In this document: piece after piece, positions 1-7,613 of the stretch
Layout: the number at the start of each line of letters is the position of its first letter
Position numbering within the stretch: the first letter of the stretch is position 1
Source: Balneolales bacterium
Lineage (GTDB): Bacteria > Bacteroidota > Rhodothermia > Balneolales > Natronogracilivirgulaceae
NCBI GenBank assembly: GCA_007116685.1
Contig: SKIC01000213.1
Location: forward strand, 1 to 13,788
Direction: 5' to 3'
Length of the DNA stretch: 13,788 bases
Notes under the pieces: model-generated
What the model saw: only the letters and a program-made list of their open reading frames with translations
Databases searched by the model: none
What the model was told of the DNA's origin: nothing
Made by a program: the position numbers and the translations under genes

Positions 1-3000
1 AAAAGGTTGAGAAAGCAGAGCCTAAAAAAGAGTCTTCTAAACCAACTCCCAAAAAGCAACAAGAGAAAAAAGAAGTAAAGCCTTCAAAGGAGCCTGTAAA
101 AGCAGAAGAGTCAGCTACAAAAATTATTGGCGCAGCTTCAAAAATCGTAGAGAACATGGAAGTAAGCCTCGAAATCCCGACGGCTACATCACTCCGTGTT
201 ATTCCTGTAAAGATGTTGATTGAAGACAGGAAAGTAATCAACAGTTACCTGGAGAGAAAACTAAAGCCGAAAGCCACCCTTACTCATTTTATAGCTTGGG
301 CAATTGTTAGAGCGCTCAAAGAATTTCCACGTTTGAATACCCGCTACGAATATCGTGATGGGGCTCATTTTCGTATTGATCCGGGTACTGTAAATCTAGG
401 TATCGCAGTTGATTTACCTGCACGTGATGGCGGTCGTAACCTTGTAGTGCCTAACGTTAAAGGCGTTGATAAAATGGACTTTGCTGAGTTCATGGATGCC
501 GTAAATGCGGTAATTAACAGAGCACGTGAAAACAAACTAGAAATTTCCGATTTCGAAGGCACCACTATTTCGATTACAAATACAGGCACACTTGGCACCG
601 TTTCTTCTATGCCTCGTCTGATGAAAAATCAGGGCGCTATTATTGCCACTGGAGCCATGGATTACCCTGCTGAATTCCAAAATATGAGTCAGGAAGTACT
701 GAATCATTTGGGAATCAGCCGCTCGATGACGGTAACCTGTACCTACGATCACAGAGTTATTCAAGGTGCCGAATCGGGTGGATTTTTAGCTCGTGTTCAT
801 GAATTTCTTTCCGGGGAAGCTGATTTCTACGAGGAGATTTTCAAAGACTTGAAAATCCCATACGATCCAATTCCTTATGATCGTGATAAATATGCCGGTT
901 TTCTTGTGGGTAGTAGTAATAATCTGGAATCCAACAAAAAAGCTGCTGCCGTAATGCATCTCATCAATATGTACCGCCGTCGCGGTCACATGTTGGCAGA
1001 TTTGAACCCGCTGGAACATGGTCCCGGTCAAAATCCGGAATTGGAATTTGAAGAATATGGCCTAACCATGTGGGATTTAGATCGCGAATTTTATTGTGGT
1101 GGTCTGGGCGGTTACGAGGTGGCTCCATTACGTGTAATCATTAAGTTATTACGTGATACGTATTGTGGCAATGTGGCAGTAGAGTATTCTCATATTCTGG
1201 ATAAAGAAGAGAGAAACTGGTTGCGGGAGAGAATGGAATCCACTACCAATAATCCTAACCTTACTAAAGAAGAGAAAACCCAAATTCTTCACAAACTGAA
1301 CCAGGCATCTGCTTTTGAAGAGTTTCTGCATAAGAAGTACATCGGGCACAAGCGATTTTCTCTGGAAGGCGCAGACAGCCTAATTCCGATGCTAGATGTA
1401 ATGCTCGATGAATTGGCTGAATACGAAGCGGAAGAAGTAGTTTTAGGGATGGCACACCGTGGTCGCTTGAACGTACTTGTAAACACTATGGGTAAAAACT
1501 ACCACAAAGTGTTTGCTGAGTTTGACGGGAATATTGACCCGGAAACATTCCAGGGAAGTGGGGATGTAAAGTATCACTTGGGAACTTCTGGCGAGCACAA
1601 AGCGAAAAATGGCCATACTGTAAAAATGCGCCTGATGCCTAATCCAAGTCACTTGGAATCTGTAAATCCCGTTGCTGAGGGAGCTGTTCGTGCTATTCAG
1701 GATATGATGAAAGCCGATGGCTCAAAAGTTAAAGAGGCAGAAAGTAAAGTTGTTCCTCTTCTAATTCATGGTGATGCGGCGTTTGCTGGTCAGGGCGTGG
1801 TTACAGAAACCCTGAATATGTCTCAGCTTCGAGGGTACAAGACCGGTGGTACGGTTCATGTGATTATCAATAATCAAATCGGTTTTACCACTCTACCTGA
1901 TGATGGACGCTCTACTCGTTACGCTTCTGATGTAGCAAAAATGATTCTGGCTCCAATCATCCACGTTAATGGAGACGAACCGGAAGCTTGTGTATACGCC
2001 ATGAAACTTGCGGTAGCATATCGTCAGCGTTATGGTAAAGATGTAATTTTGGATGTAATCTGCTATCGTAAGCATGGCCATAACGAAGGCGATGAGCCTG
2101 CATTTACCCAGCCGGGATTGTATAAAGAAATCAACAATCATCCTCCAGTACGTCAAATTTATACTGATGTATTAGTGAAGCGTGGGGAACTCACTCAGGA
2201 AGATGTTGATCAAATTGTAAACGAATTTGATGAGTTACTGGAAGAGGCATTTGCTGAAGCCAAAAATGTAGAAGGCAAAGAGATTACAGAAAACTTAATC
2301 GGCCGTAAGGATACCCTGCAAGCTGATAGAGACCAAGCTGTTTCTACCACTTGTGATATTGAAAAATTGAAGGATATCGCCAGAAATCTGAATACCGTTC
2401 CGGCAGATTTCGATGCGAATCCAAAGCTTCTTCGTATTCTCGCAAAACGAAGTGAAATCGTAGAAAAGAATCAGAAGAAGATTGACTGGGGATTTGCAGA
2501 AGCCTTGGCTTTTGGTTCTCTTTTGGTGGATGGAATCCCGGTTCGCCTAACAGGTCAGGATTCTGAGCGTGGTACATTTTCACATCGACATGCTGTATTG
2601 CATGGAACCACCAATTACGAGAAACATCTGCCACTGAATGGTTTGTCTGATGATCAGGCCATGTTTAAAGTATATAATAGTTTGTTAAGCGAATTCGCAG
2701 TGTTGGGTTTTGAATTTGGATATTCAGCAACCCGAACAAATGCTTTAGTATTATGGGAGGCACAGTTTGGTGATTTCGTAAACGGTGCTCAGATTATTAT
2801 TGATCAATATTTATCTTCTTCAGAGGTGAAATGGGGGCAGAATTCTTCAGTGGTCATGTTGTTACCTCATGGATTTGAGGGACAGGGACCTGAGCACTCT
2901 TCAGCCAGATTGGAGCGTTTTCTACAACTCTGTGCAGAAGACAATATGCAAGTTGTAAATGCAACTACGCCGGCTCAGTATTTCCACTTACTCAGACGTC

Positions 3001-3500
3001 AAGCCTTGAATGAGAAGAAGAGACCTTTGATTGTAATGTCTCCAAAAAGTTTGTTACGACATCCTAAGGCAGTTTCAAATGCAGAAGAATTAGCAGAAGG
3101 TAGGTTTCACGAATTGCTATTGGACGAGCAGGTTTCTAATCCAGAGAGAATAATCTTCTGTTCCGGCAAGGTTTACTATGATTTGTTGAAATACCGTGAA
3201 GACAACAATCTCGAAAATGTAGCAATTAACCGTCTGGAGCAGTTTTATCCGTTTCCGGATGAAGACATTCGCGAATATCTCACTAAGCACAGCGATGTTA
3301 AGGATGTAGTATGGTGCCAGGAAGAACCCAAAAATATGGGTGGTTGGTATTTTGTTGCTACTCGATTTAAATATGTAGAGCAAGGTGAGCAGAAAGTAAA
3401 ATACGCTGGTAGACCAGCTGCGGCATCACCTGCTACAGGTTCTGCAAAATTACACAACGCTGAGCAGGAAAGATTGGTTAAAGATGCGTTTACGTTGTAA
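1..3500 (+). CDS. kgd: Multifunctional 2-oxoglutarate dehydrogenase (E2-E1 fusion, KGD type), 5' partial
   Basis: This enzyme carries the 2-oxoglutarate dehydrogenase/decarboxylase step of the TCA cycle with a succinyltransferase (E2) core fused ahead of a ThDP-dependent E1. The frame is open from base 3, so the true start lies upstream. The ATG at 156 falls inside the conserved E2 entry (NMEVSLEIPTATSLR) and is not the start. About the first 40 visible codons are a Lys/Glu/Pro-rich linker. Counting from that Met, the E2 core covers ~1-225 with DHRVIQGAESG around His199, and E1 covers ~260-1114. E1 motifs are AHRGRLNVL (~433), GDAAFAGQG (539) through NNQIGFTT (ThDP/Mg site), KHGHNEGDEP (639) and GQDSERGTFSHRHAVLH (~800). 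The C-terminus (YAGRPAAASPATGS, then a short helix) looks complete. No lipoyl domain is visible. Mycobacterial KGD is about 1,230 residues, so roughly 60-100 residues are probably missing. Family assignment is firm; the exact in vivo activity is inferred. Confidence 0.95.
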   Translation, partial: KVEKAEPKKESSKPTPKKQQEKKEVKPSKEPVKAEESATKIIGAASKIVENMEVSLEIPTATSLRVIPVKMLIEDRKVINSYLERKLKPKATLTHFIAWAIVRALKEFPRLNTRYEYRDGAHFRIDPGTVNLGIAVDLPARDGGRNLVVPNVKGVDKMDFAEFMDAVNAVINRARENKLEISDFEGTTISITNTGTLGTVSSMPRLMKNQGAIIATGAMDYPAEFQNMSQEVLNHLGISRSMTVTCTYDHRVIQGAESGGFLARVHEFLSGEADFYEEIFKDLKIPYDPIPYDRDKYAGFLVGSSNNLESNKKAAAVMHLINMYRRRGHMLADLNPLEHGPGQNPELEFEEYGLTMWDLDREFYCGGLGGYEVAPLRVIIKLLRDTYCGNVAVEYSHILDKEERNWLRERMESTTNNPNLTKEEKTQILHKLNQASAFEEFLHKKYIGHKRFSLEGADSLIPMLDVMLDELAEYEAEEVVLGMAHRGRLNVLVNTMGKNYHKVFAEFDGNIDPETFQGSGDVKYHLGTSGEHKAKNGHTVKMRLMPNPSHLESVNPVAEGAVRAIQDMMKADGSKVKEAESKVVPLLIHGDAAFAGQGVVTETLNMSQLRGYKTGGTVHVIINNQIGFTTLPDDGRSTRYASDVAKMILAPIIHVNGDEPEACVYAMKLAVAYRQRYGKDVILDVICYRKHGHNEGDEPAFTQPGLYKEINNHPPVRQIYTDVLVKRGELTQEDVDQIVNEFDELLEEAFAEAKNVEGKEITENLIGRKDTLQADRDQAVSTTCDIEKLKDIARNLNTVPADFDANPKLLRILAKRSEIVEKNQKKIDWGFAEALAFGSLLVDGIPVRLTGQDSERGTFSHRHAVLHGTTNYEKHLPLNGLSDDQAMFKVYNSLLSEFAVLGFEFGYSATRTNALVLWEAQFGDFVNGAQIIIDQYLSSSEVKWGQNSSVVMLLPHGFEGQGPEHSSARLERFLQLCAEDNMQVVNATTPAQYFHLLRRQALNEKKRPLIVMSPKSLLRHPKAVSNAEELAEGRFHELLLDEQVSNPERIIFCSGKVYYDLLKYREDNNLENVAINRLEQFYPFPDEDIREYLTKHSDVKDVVWCQEEPKNMGGWYFVATRFKYVEQGEQKVKYAGRPAAASPATGSAKLHNAEQERLVKDAFTL

Positions 3501-3502
3501 TA

Positions 3503-4135
3503 CTGGAGAAATTTAGAAATAAATATCGCAACGAAACTACGAGAGCCAAGTTCTGGGATTATAGTTGGAATGCGGCCTATTTTGTAACGATATGTACCAA
3601 ACACAGATATCAGTGGTTTGGTAATATTCAAGATGGGGCAGATAAGGTCGATTTATCAGTAATTGGTCATATTGCCAATTCTTGTTGGATTGAGATTCCC
3701 AAACATTTCCCATTTGTTGAATTAGGTTCACACATCGTTATGCCAAACCATGTTCATGGTATAGTAATCATTCGAAAAAAAGAGGGGCAGCAGGGTAATT
3801 ATATCGAAAATGTAGGGACGCAAAATGTAGGGACGCAAAATTTTGCGTCCCTACATATAAATGTGTTAGATGATGAGGATTTAAAAATCGATAAATCTAA
3901 ACCACGAAATAAATTTGGTCCACAATCGCAAAATTTGGCATCAATAATACGCGGATATAAAGTTGGTGTCACAAAAAATGCCCGAAAAATTTTTCCAGAT
4001 TTCGAATGGCAATCCAGGTATCACGATCATATCATTCGAGACAATAAATCATACGAGAAAATTTCAGAGTACATAAATTCAAATCCGGCGAATTGGGATA
4101 GCGACAAATTTCATAGTACTGATTCTATGTTTTGA
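3503..4135 (+). CDS. RAYT / IS200-like Y1 transposase, no canonical start codon (possible pseudogene)
   Basis: This is an HUH single-strand transposase of the REP-associated tyrosine transposase group, thought to act on REP-like hairpins. An ATG at 3740 would give only 131 aa and would begin on the HUH motif itself (MPNHVHG). Read upstream in frame, the sequence encodes a normal RAYT N-terminus (EKFRNKYR, then FWDYSWNAAYFVTICTKHR, then IGHIANSCWIEIPKHFPF) back to an in-frame stop at 3479-3481. Between that stop and 3740 there is no ATG, GTG or TTG; the candidates are CTG at 3503 and ATA at 3500, which overlaps the kgd TAA by one base. From CTG the protein is 210 aa: HUH at 83-85, WQSRYHDHIIRD near 169-180, and a C-terminal helix with the likely nucleophile Tyr190 before NP. 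Either it starts at CTG/ATA, or a former ATG became ATA and the gene is decaying. It is visibly AT-richer than its neighbours, and its stop lies 10 bp from the convergent permease stop. Confidence 0.8.
   Translation: MEKFRNKYRNETTRAKFWDYSWNAAYFVTICTKHRYQWFGNIQDGADKVDLSVIGHIANSCWIEIPKHFPFVELGSHIVMPNHVHGIVIIRKKEGQQGNYIENVGTQNVGTQNFASLHINVLDDEDLKIDKSKPRNKFGPQSQNLASIIRGYKVGVTKNARKIFPDFEWQSRYHDHIIRDNKSYEKISEYINSNPANWDSDKFHSTDSMF
3810..3839 (+). repeat. 15-bp direct tandem repeat, two copies
   Basis: The unit atgtagggacgcaaa occurs at 3810-3824 and again at 3825-3839. The second copy is also most of the left arm of the palindrome at 3825-3856, so the motif occurs twice direct and once inverted within 47 bp. 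The period of 15 keeps the RAYT frame and gives NVGTQ twice. Confidence 0.9.
3825..3856. repeat. Perfect 32-bp palindrome (REP-like) inside the RAYT coding sequence
   Basis: The left arm atgtagggacgcaaaa (3825-3840) is followed directly by its exact reverse complement ttttgcgtccctacat (3841-3856). As single strand it would form a 16-bp stem with essentially no loop beyond the central A/T bases. It stays in frame and encodes NVGTQNFASLHI. RAYT proteins are known to recognise REP-type hairpins, so an element copy inside the gene is plausible. The function is inferred, and no second copy of the palindrome is present in the window. Confidence 0.85.
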
Positions 4136-4145
4136 TTTGTCGAAT

Positions 4146-6686
4146 CTAAACCTCTCTCAACACAGCAACGGCCGGCTGCTCGTAAAGTCCTCTGCTATTT
4201 AATAATCCAATACTCATGGTTAGAGCCACAACAATTACAAATAAAACTATTGACGGCAGTAGCGTGAATAAAAATGCTGTATCAAAGACGAAAATTGAGA
4301 GCAAAAATGCAGCGAGCCAAGCCAGAAGTAATCCCGTTAAAGCAGCAAAAGAGCCGAGAAATAAATATTCTGCGATTTGAATGATCATGACCTGTCGTTT
4401 AGATGCTCCTAGTGTTTTCAGAAGCACAGACTCGCGTGCTCTTTGAAATTTGCTGGCAATTACAGCGCCAATTAAAACAATCAGTCCGGTTATCACGCTG
4501 AAAAGCGCCATGAATTGAATCACATAAGTAATTTTACCAAGAATATCATCAACAGTGGCAATGATAACATCTAAGTCTATTGCAGACACGTTTGGGAAAT
4601 TTGCTACCACGGATGACTGCAAAGCTACCGATTCAGATGCCGATTCAGCACGGGTACTTACCACATGGAATTGAGGTGCTCCTTCCAGAACGCCGGCAGG
4701 GAAAAGAAAGATGAAATTAGGCTGTACTTGTTGCCAGTTAACTTCACGAGTGCTGGCCATATACGTTTCAAGAGGAATTCCCTGCACGTTGAAACGAATG
4801 GTATCACCAATACTAAGATTCATTACTTCCGCAATTCCCTCAGCAATAGATATGGGCACAATGTCTGCATTAAAATCAGATTCCGGAATCCATTCGCCGG
4901 ATAGGATTTTTTCGCCTCTTGTTAATGTATCACGATAGGTAGCTCTTACTTCTTGGGCAAAAAGCCAATCGGGTATGGTTCTTTCTTTTGTTTGTCTAAT
5001 CCTTTCGACCGTATTTCCATTGATATGGGTCATTCTCATGGTTACAATGGGAACATCCAAAAGTACAGGAGCACCAGCCTCTAAAAGTTTATTTTGCAAT
5101 GCAAGATTTTGGTCCGTTTGGATATCGTAAAAAATTAAATTGGCATCGTTATCCTGTCGGGTAAGGTCTAATTGACCTAAAATTATACTTTGGCTGAAGT
5201 ACAGTGTAGCTACCAAAAATGTTGCAAATCCTATGGTCACCATTAACATGACCGTTTGGTTATTAGGTCTGTATAAATTGGCCATGCCTTGTCGCCAAAC
5301 ATACGATAAACCATCCGGGAAATATCGACGAACGCCCCAGGTTATGAGTTTGGCTATTCCAACCAGAATCCCAATCGCAGAAAAAATCCCCAAAGAAAAG
5401 AAAATACCGTGAAACCAACGCTCTGTCTGCGTGATAGCAAAAAGCGTTACAGCAAGAAAAATCAACCCAAAAATAGTTATTCGGACAGCATCAAAACGCA
5501 GGGCGACAGCATCATCATTTTTGCGAAGAGTTGCCATGGGTGATATATCCCTAATACCGGAAAGCGGAAGTAAAGCAAATAGAACAGATGTGCCCATTCC
5601 AACACCTAGACCAATTAAAATGGCAATAGGGGAGATACTGAAACTAACATCAACAGGAATGAAATCCTGAAGCAGAATGGGTATCAGAGTTTGGATGCCG
5701 ATTCCAAGAATACTACCAGCCAAGGCTCCCAGAAAACCTACCATAAGCATTTGTACAACATAAATTGCGGTGGTTTGAGAAGTATCAGCGCCAAGACAAT
5801 GAAGCACAGCAACCGTTTCAACGCGCTGTTTGATGTAGGCATAAACGGCGCTAGCAACCCCAATTCCACCTAAAAGCAATGCTATAAATCCAACCAAGCC
5901 TAAAAACTGAGCCATCGTGCTAAAAGCCTGACCAAAAGTCTCCTGACGGTCCGCCACCGTTTCCATTGACAAGCGCATAGTATCGAGTTCGTCGCGCTGA
6001 GCAATCAAACTTTCGATAATCGGCGCAGGATTATCAAACTGGAAATGAATTCGGTAATCGGCACGAGAACCCCGTTGAAGCAGGCCGGTATCGTACACAA
6101 ATTCAGCAGGGATGAAAATCCTGGGACCAATGATTCCAGCTGCAGCTGATTCCCCAGGCACATCAATTAAAAAGCCTGCAATCTCAAAATGTAGATTACC
6201 CACCTGAATGGAATCTCCCACATTTAGCCCAAATTGTATTTGCAGATTACGGTCAGCGAGTGCAAATCTGCCATTATGGAGCGTTTCTACGGCACTTTGT
6301 GGTTCAGCATCAATAGAGCCGTAGAATGGCCAGCCTTCATCAATGGCTCTGATGCGACTTAACCGGGTTGCTCCTGTTGATGTAAACAGCGCCATGGATT
6401 GAAATTCATAATCACGCGCCTGAACGCCGCCTAAAGTATCAATTAAAATTTCGGCATCTTCGGAGAAAGCCGCTCTGGCAGAAATAACCAAATCAGAGCC
6501 GAGTAATTGCCGGGCTTGTTCGTCTATGGCTCTGTTTAAATTGTGATTGAAGGATTGAATTGCTACAAGAGCAGACACACCCATCACAATACTTGCCAGA
6601 AATAAGAACAGCCGTTTTCTTGAGCCTCGGGTCTCCCTGATAGCCATGGTAAAAATCCACGAAGCGTTAGATAGAAATGAATTCAC
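4146..6686 (-). CDS. FtsX/MacB-like ABC transporter permease (YbbP-like)
   Basis: This is the integral membrane subunit of an ABC complex of the YbbAP/LolCDE/MacB (type VII, mechanotransmission) class; such complexes usually act on envelope substrates from the periplasmic side rather than importing solutes. At 846 aa it is close to E. coli YbbP (about 804). Around ten membrane segments can be read: ~24-46, then a large periplasmic domain (~50-250), segments near 258-283, 306-336, 352-374, 402-419, 426-450 and 476-500, a second periplasmic domain (~505-700), and a final FtsX block of three segments near 720-830. The start is GTG at 6684-6686, because homologues keep a short segment before the RETRGSRKRLFLFLASI stretch; the next Met is residue 14. 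It lies 23 bp downstream of the ATPase gene, so the two are surely one operon. The true substrate is unknown; the old link to 'lysophospholipase L1 biosynthesis' reflects gene neighbourhood. Confidence 0.9.
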   Translation of the reverse strand: MNSFLSNASWIFTMAIRETRGSRKRLFLFLASIVMGVSALVAIQSFNHNLNRAIDEQARQLLGSDLVISARAAFSEDAEILIDTLGGVQARDYEFQSMALFTSTGATRLSRIRAIDEGWPFYGSIDAEPQSAVETLHNGRFALADRNLQIQFGLNVGDSIQVGNLHFEIAGFLIDVPGESAAAGIIGPRIFIPAEFVYDTGLLQRGSRADYRIHFQFDNPAPIIESLIAQRDELDTMRLSMETVADRQETFGQAFSTMAQFLGLVGFIALLLGGIGVASAVYAYIKQRVETVAVLHCLGADTSQTTAIYVVQMLMVGFLGALAGSILGIGIQTLIPILLQDFIPVDVSFSISPIAILIGLGVGMGTSVLFALLPLSGIRDISPMATLRKNDDAVALRFDAVRITIFGLIFLAVTLFAITQTERWFHGIFFSLGIFSAIGILVGIAKLITWGVRRYFPDGLSYVWRQGMANLYRPNNQTVMLMVTIGFATFLVATLYFSQSIILGQLDLTRQDNDANLIFYDIQTDQNLALQNKLLEAGAPVLLDVPIVTMRMTHINGNTVERIRQTKERTIPDWLFAQEVRATYRDTLTRGEKILSGEWIPESDFNADIVPISIAEGIAEVMNLSIGDTIRFNVQGIPLETYMASTREVNWQQVQPNFIFLFPAGVLEGAPQFHVVSTRAESASESVALQSSVVANFPNVSAIDLDVIIATVDDILGKITYVIQFMALFSVITGLIVLIGAVIASKFQRARESVLLKTLGASKRQVMIIQIAEYLFLGSFAALTGLLLAWLAAFLLSIFVFDTAFLFTLLPSIVLFVIVVALTMSIGLLNSRGLYEQPAVAVLREV

Positions 6687-6709
6687 GTAGTTTCTCTTTT
6701 GATGTTTAT

Positions 6710-7396
6710 CTAAGCCGGTGATGGTTCGGTTTTATCATCCGATATGAGGGAACCATTGCGAATTTTTAGGATGCGGTCTGTTTTTAAAGCAAGTTCCATA
6801 TCGTGGGTTACCAAAACCAAAGTAGTCTGATAGGTTTTGTTGAGATCGAAAATCAGTTCCGTAATTAAATCCCCGGTATCGGCATCGAGATTGCCTGTGG
6901 GTTCATCTGCAAATAAAATGGCAGGTCGGTTTATAAAAGCCCTGGCCAGAGCCACTCGTTGTTGCTCACCACCGGAAAGCTGGGTGGGGTAATGGTGAGA
7001 ACGATCTTTTAAACCAACTTCTTCAAGTAACTGCATCGCAAATCCCCGGATATTCTTCTCACCGCGCAGTTCTAATGGAACCATAACGTTCTCAAGAGCT
7101 GTGAGCGTAGGAATCAATTGGAAAGATTGAAAAACAAAACCGGTGTATTTATTCCGAATGGCAGCCAAACCCTGTTCATCCAATGAATTGAGAGAATTGT
7201 TATCTAAGATTACATCTCCGGAAGTTGGACGATCTAAACCCGCTAATAACCCCAGTAATGTTGTTTTACCAGATCCGGAAGGACCAACGATAGCATTTTT
7301 TGAACCTTTATCTAAAGTGAATGAGACATTATCGAGTACGGTTAGGGTTCTGTTGCCTGATGTATAGGATTTAGTAAGCTGTTCTGCTTGAAGCAT
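6710..7396 (-). CDS. ABC transporter ATP-binding protein (YbbA/LolD-like)
   Basis: This cytoplasmic ATPase powers the adjacent FtsX-type permease. From the ATG at 7394-7396 it is 228 aa, standard for the LolD/MacB-N/YbbA group. All nucleotide-binding motifs are intact: Walker A GPSGSGKTT at 38-46, Q-loop Gln90 in FVFQSFQLIPTLTALENV, signature LSGGEQQRVALARA from 140, Walker B ILFADEPTGNLD from 160 with catalytic Glu165, and H-loop His198 in LVTHD. The ENVMVPLEL stretch after the Q-loop is typical of this group. An in-frame TTG four codons upstream (7406-7408) is possible, but neither site has a good Shine-Dalgarno sequence and ATG fits the family start (LQAEQLTKSY). It is the first gene of the minus-strand pair and diverges from the TesA-like gene, as ybbA does from tesA in E. 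coli. Confidence 0.93.
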   Translation of the reverse strand: MLQAEQLTKSYTSGNRTLTVLDNVSFTLDKGSKNAIVGPSGSGKTTLLGLLAGLDRPTSGDVILDNNSLNSLDEQGLAAIRNKYTGFVFQSFQLIPTLTALENVMVPLELRGEKNIRGFAMQLLEEVGLKDRSHHYPTQLSGGEQQRVALARAFINRPAILFADEPTGNLDADTGDLITELIFDLNKTYQTTLVLVTHDMELALKTDRILKIRNGSLISDDKTEPSPA

Positions 7397-7613
7397 TTGG
7401 AGTATCAAAAATAAAAATTTTATTCAGTGTCTCAATAACTAAAATAAGTTGGTAATCGTTTAAAAAAAGTATGACAGTAATTAGATGTAGAAAAGCGCTT
7501 TATTAGTGAATAGGGCTGTTTGAGAGCGATTTTGCATCAATTTCTTATTGGAATCTGTTACAAATGATTAAAGAAAATGGTATCTTGAAGTTTATGATTT
7601 CTAATATATCACT
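7397..7613. promoter_or_regulatory. Divergent intergenic region between the ABC operon and the TesA-like gene
   Basis: This AT-rich gap of about 217 bp must hold the promoters for both directions. It contains a 10-bp perfect palindrome, aaagcgcttt, at 7492-7501, and a 17-codon reading frame (7564-7617) that overlaps the esterase start. I could not identify a convincing -35/-10 pair or a Bacteroidota-type promoter in it, so the promoter role is inferred from gene orientation. Confidence 0.4.

Noticed and set aside
156..158. ATG 156 as the start of the 2-oxoglutarate dehydrogenase gene
   Set aside because: The frame is open to the window edge, and the residues just before the Met (KIIGAASKIVE) belong to the conserved entry of the E2 core.
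3245..3731. Antisense reading frames of 64-128 codons over the kgd end and the RAYT gene
   Set aside because: They are shadows of clearly coding plus-strand frames and show no family motifs.
3740..4135. A complete 131-aa RAYT gene starting at ATG 3740
   Set aside because: This Met is the conserved one in the HUH motif, and the same frame upstream encodes the rest of the family's N-terminal domain, so 3740 is an internal Met.
4136..4145. Shared terminator between the convergent RAYT and permease genes
   Set aside because: Only 10 bp separate the stops and no hairpin with a T-run is visible there.
7397..7408. TTG start four codons upstream for the ABC ATPase
   Set aside because: It cannot be excluded, but there is no supporting ribosome binding site, and the ATG at 7394-7396 matches the usual start of the family.
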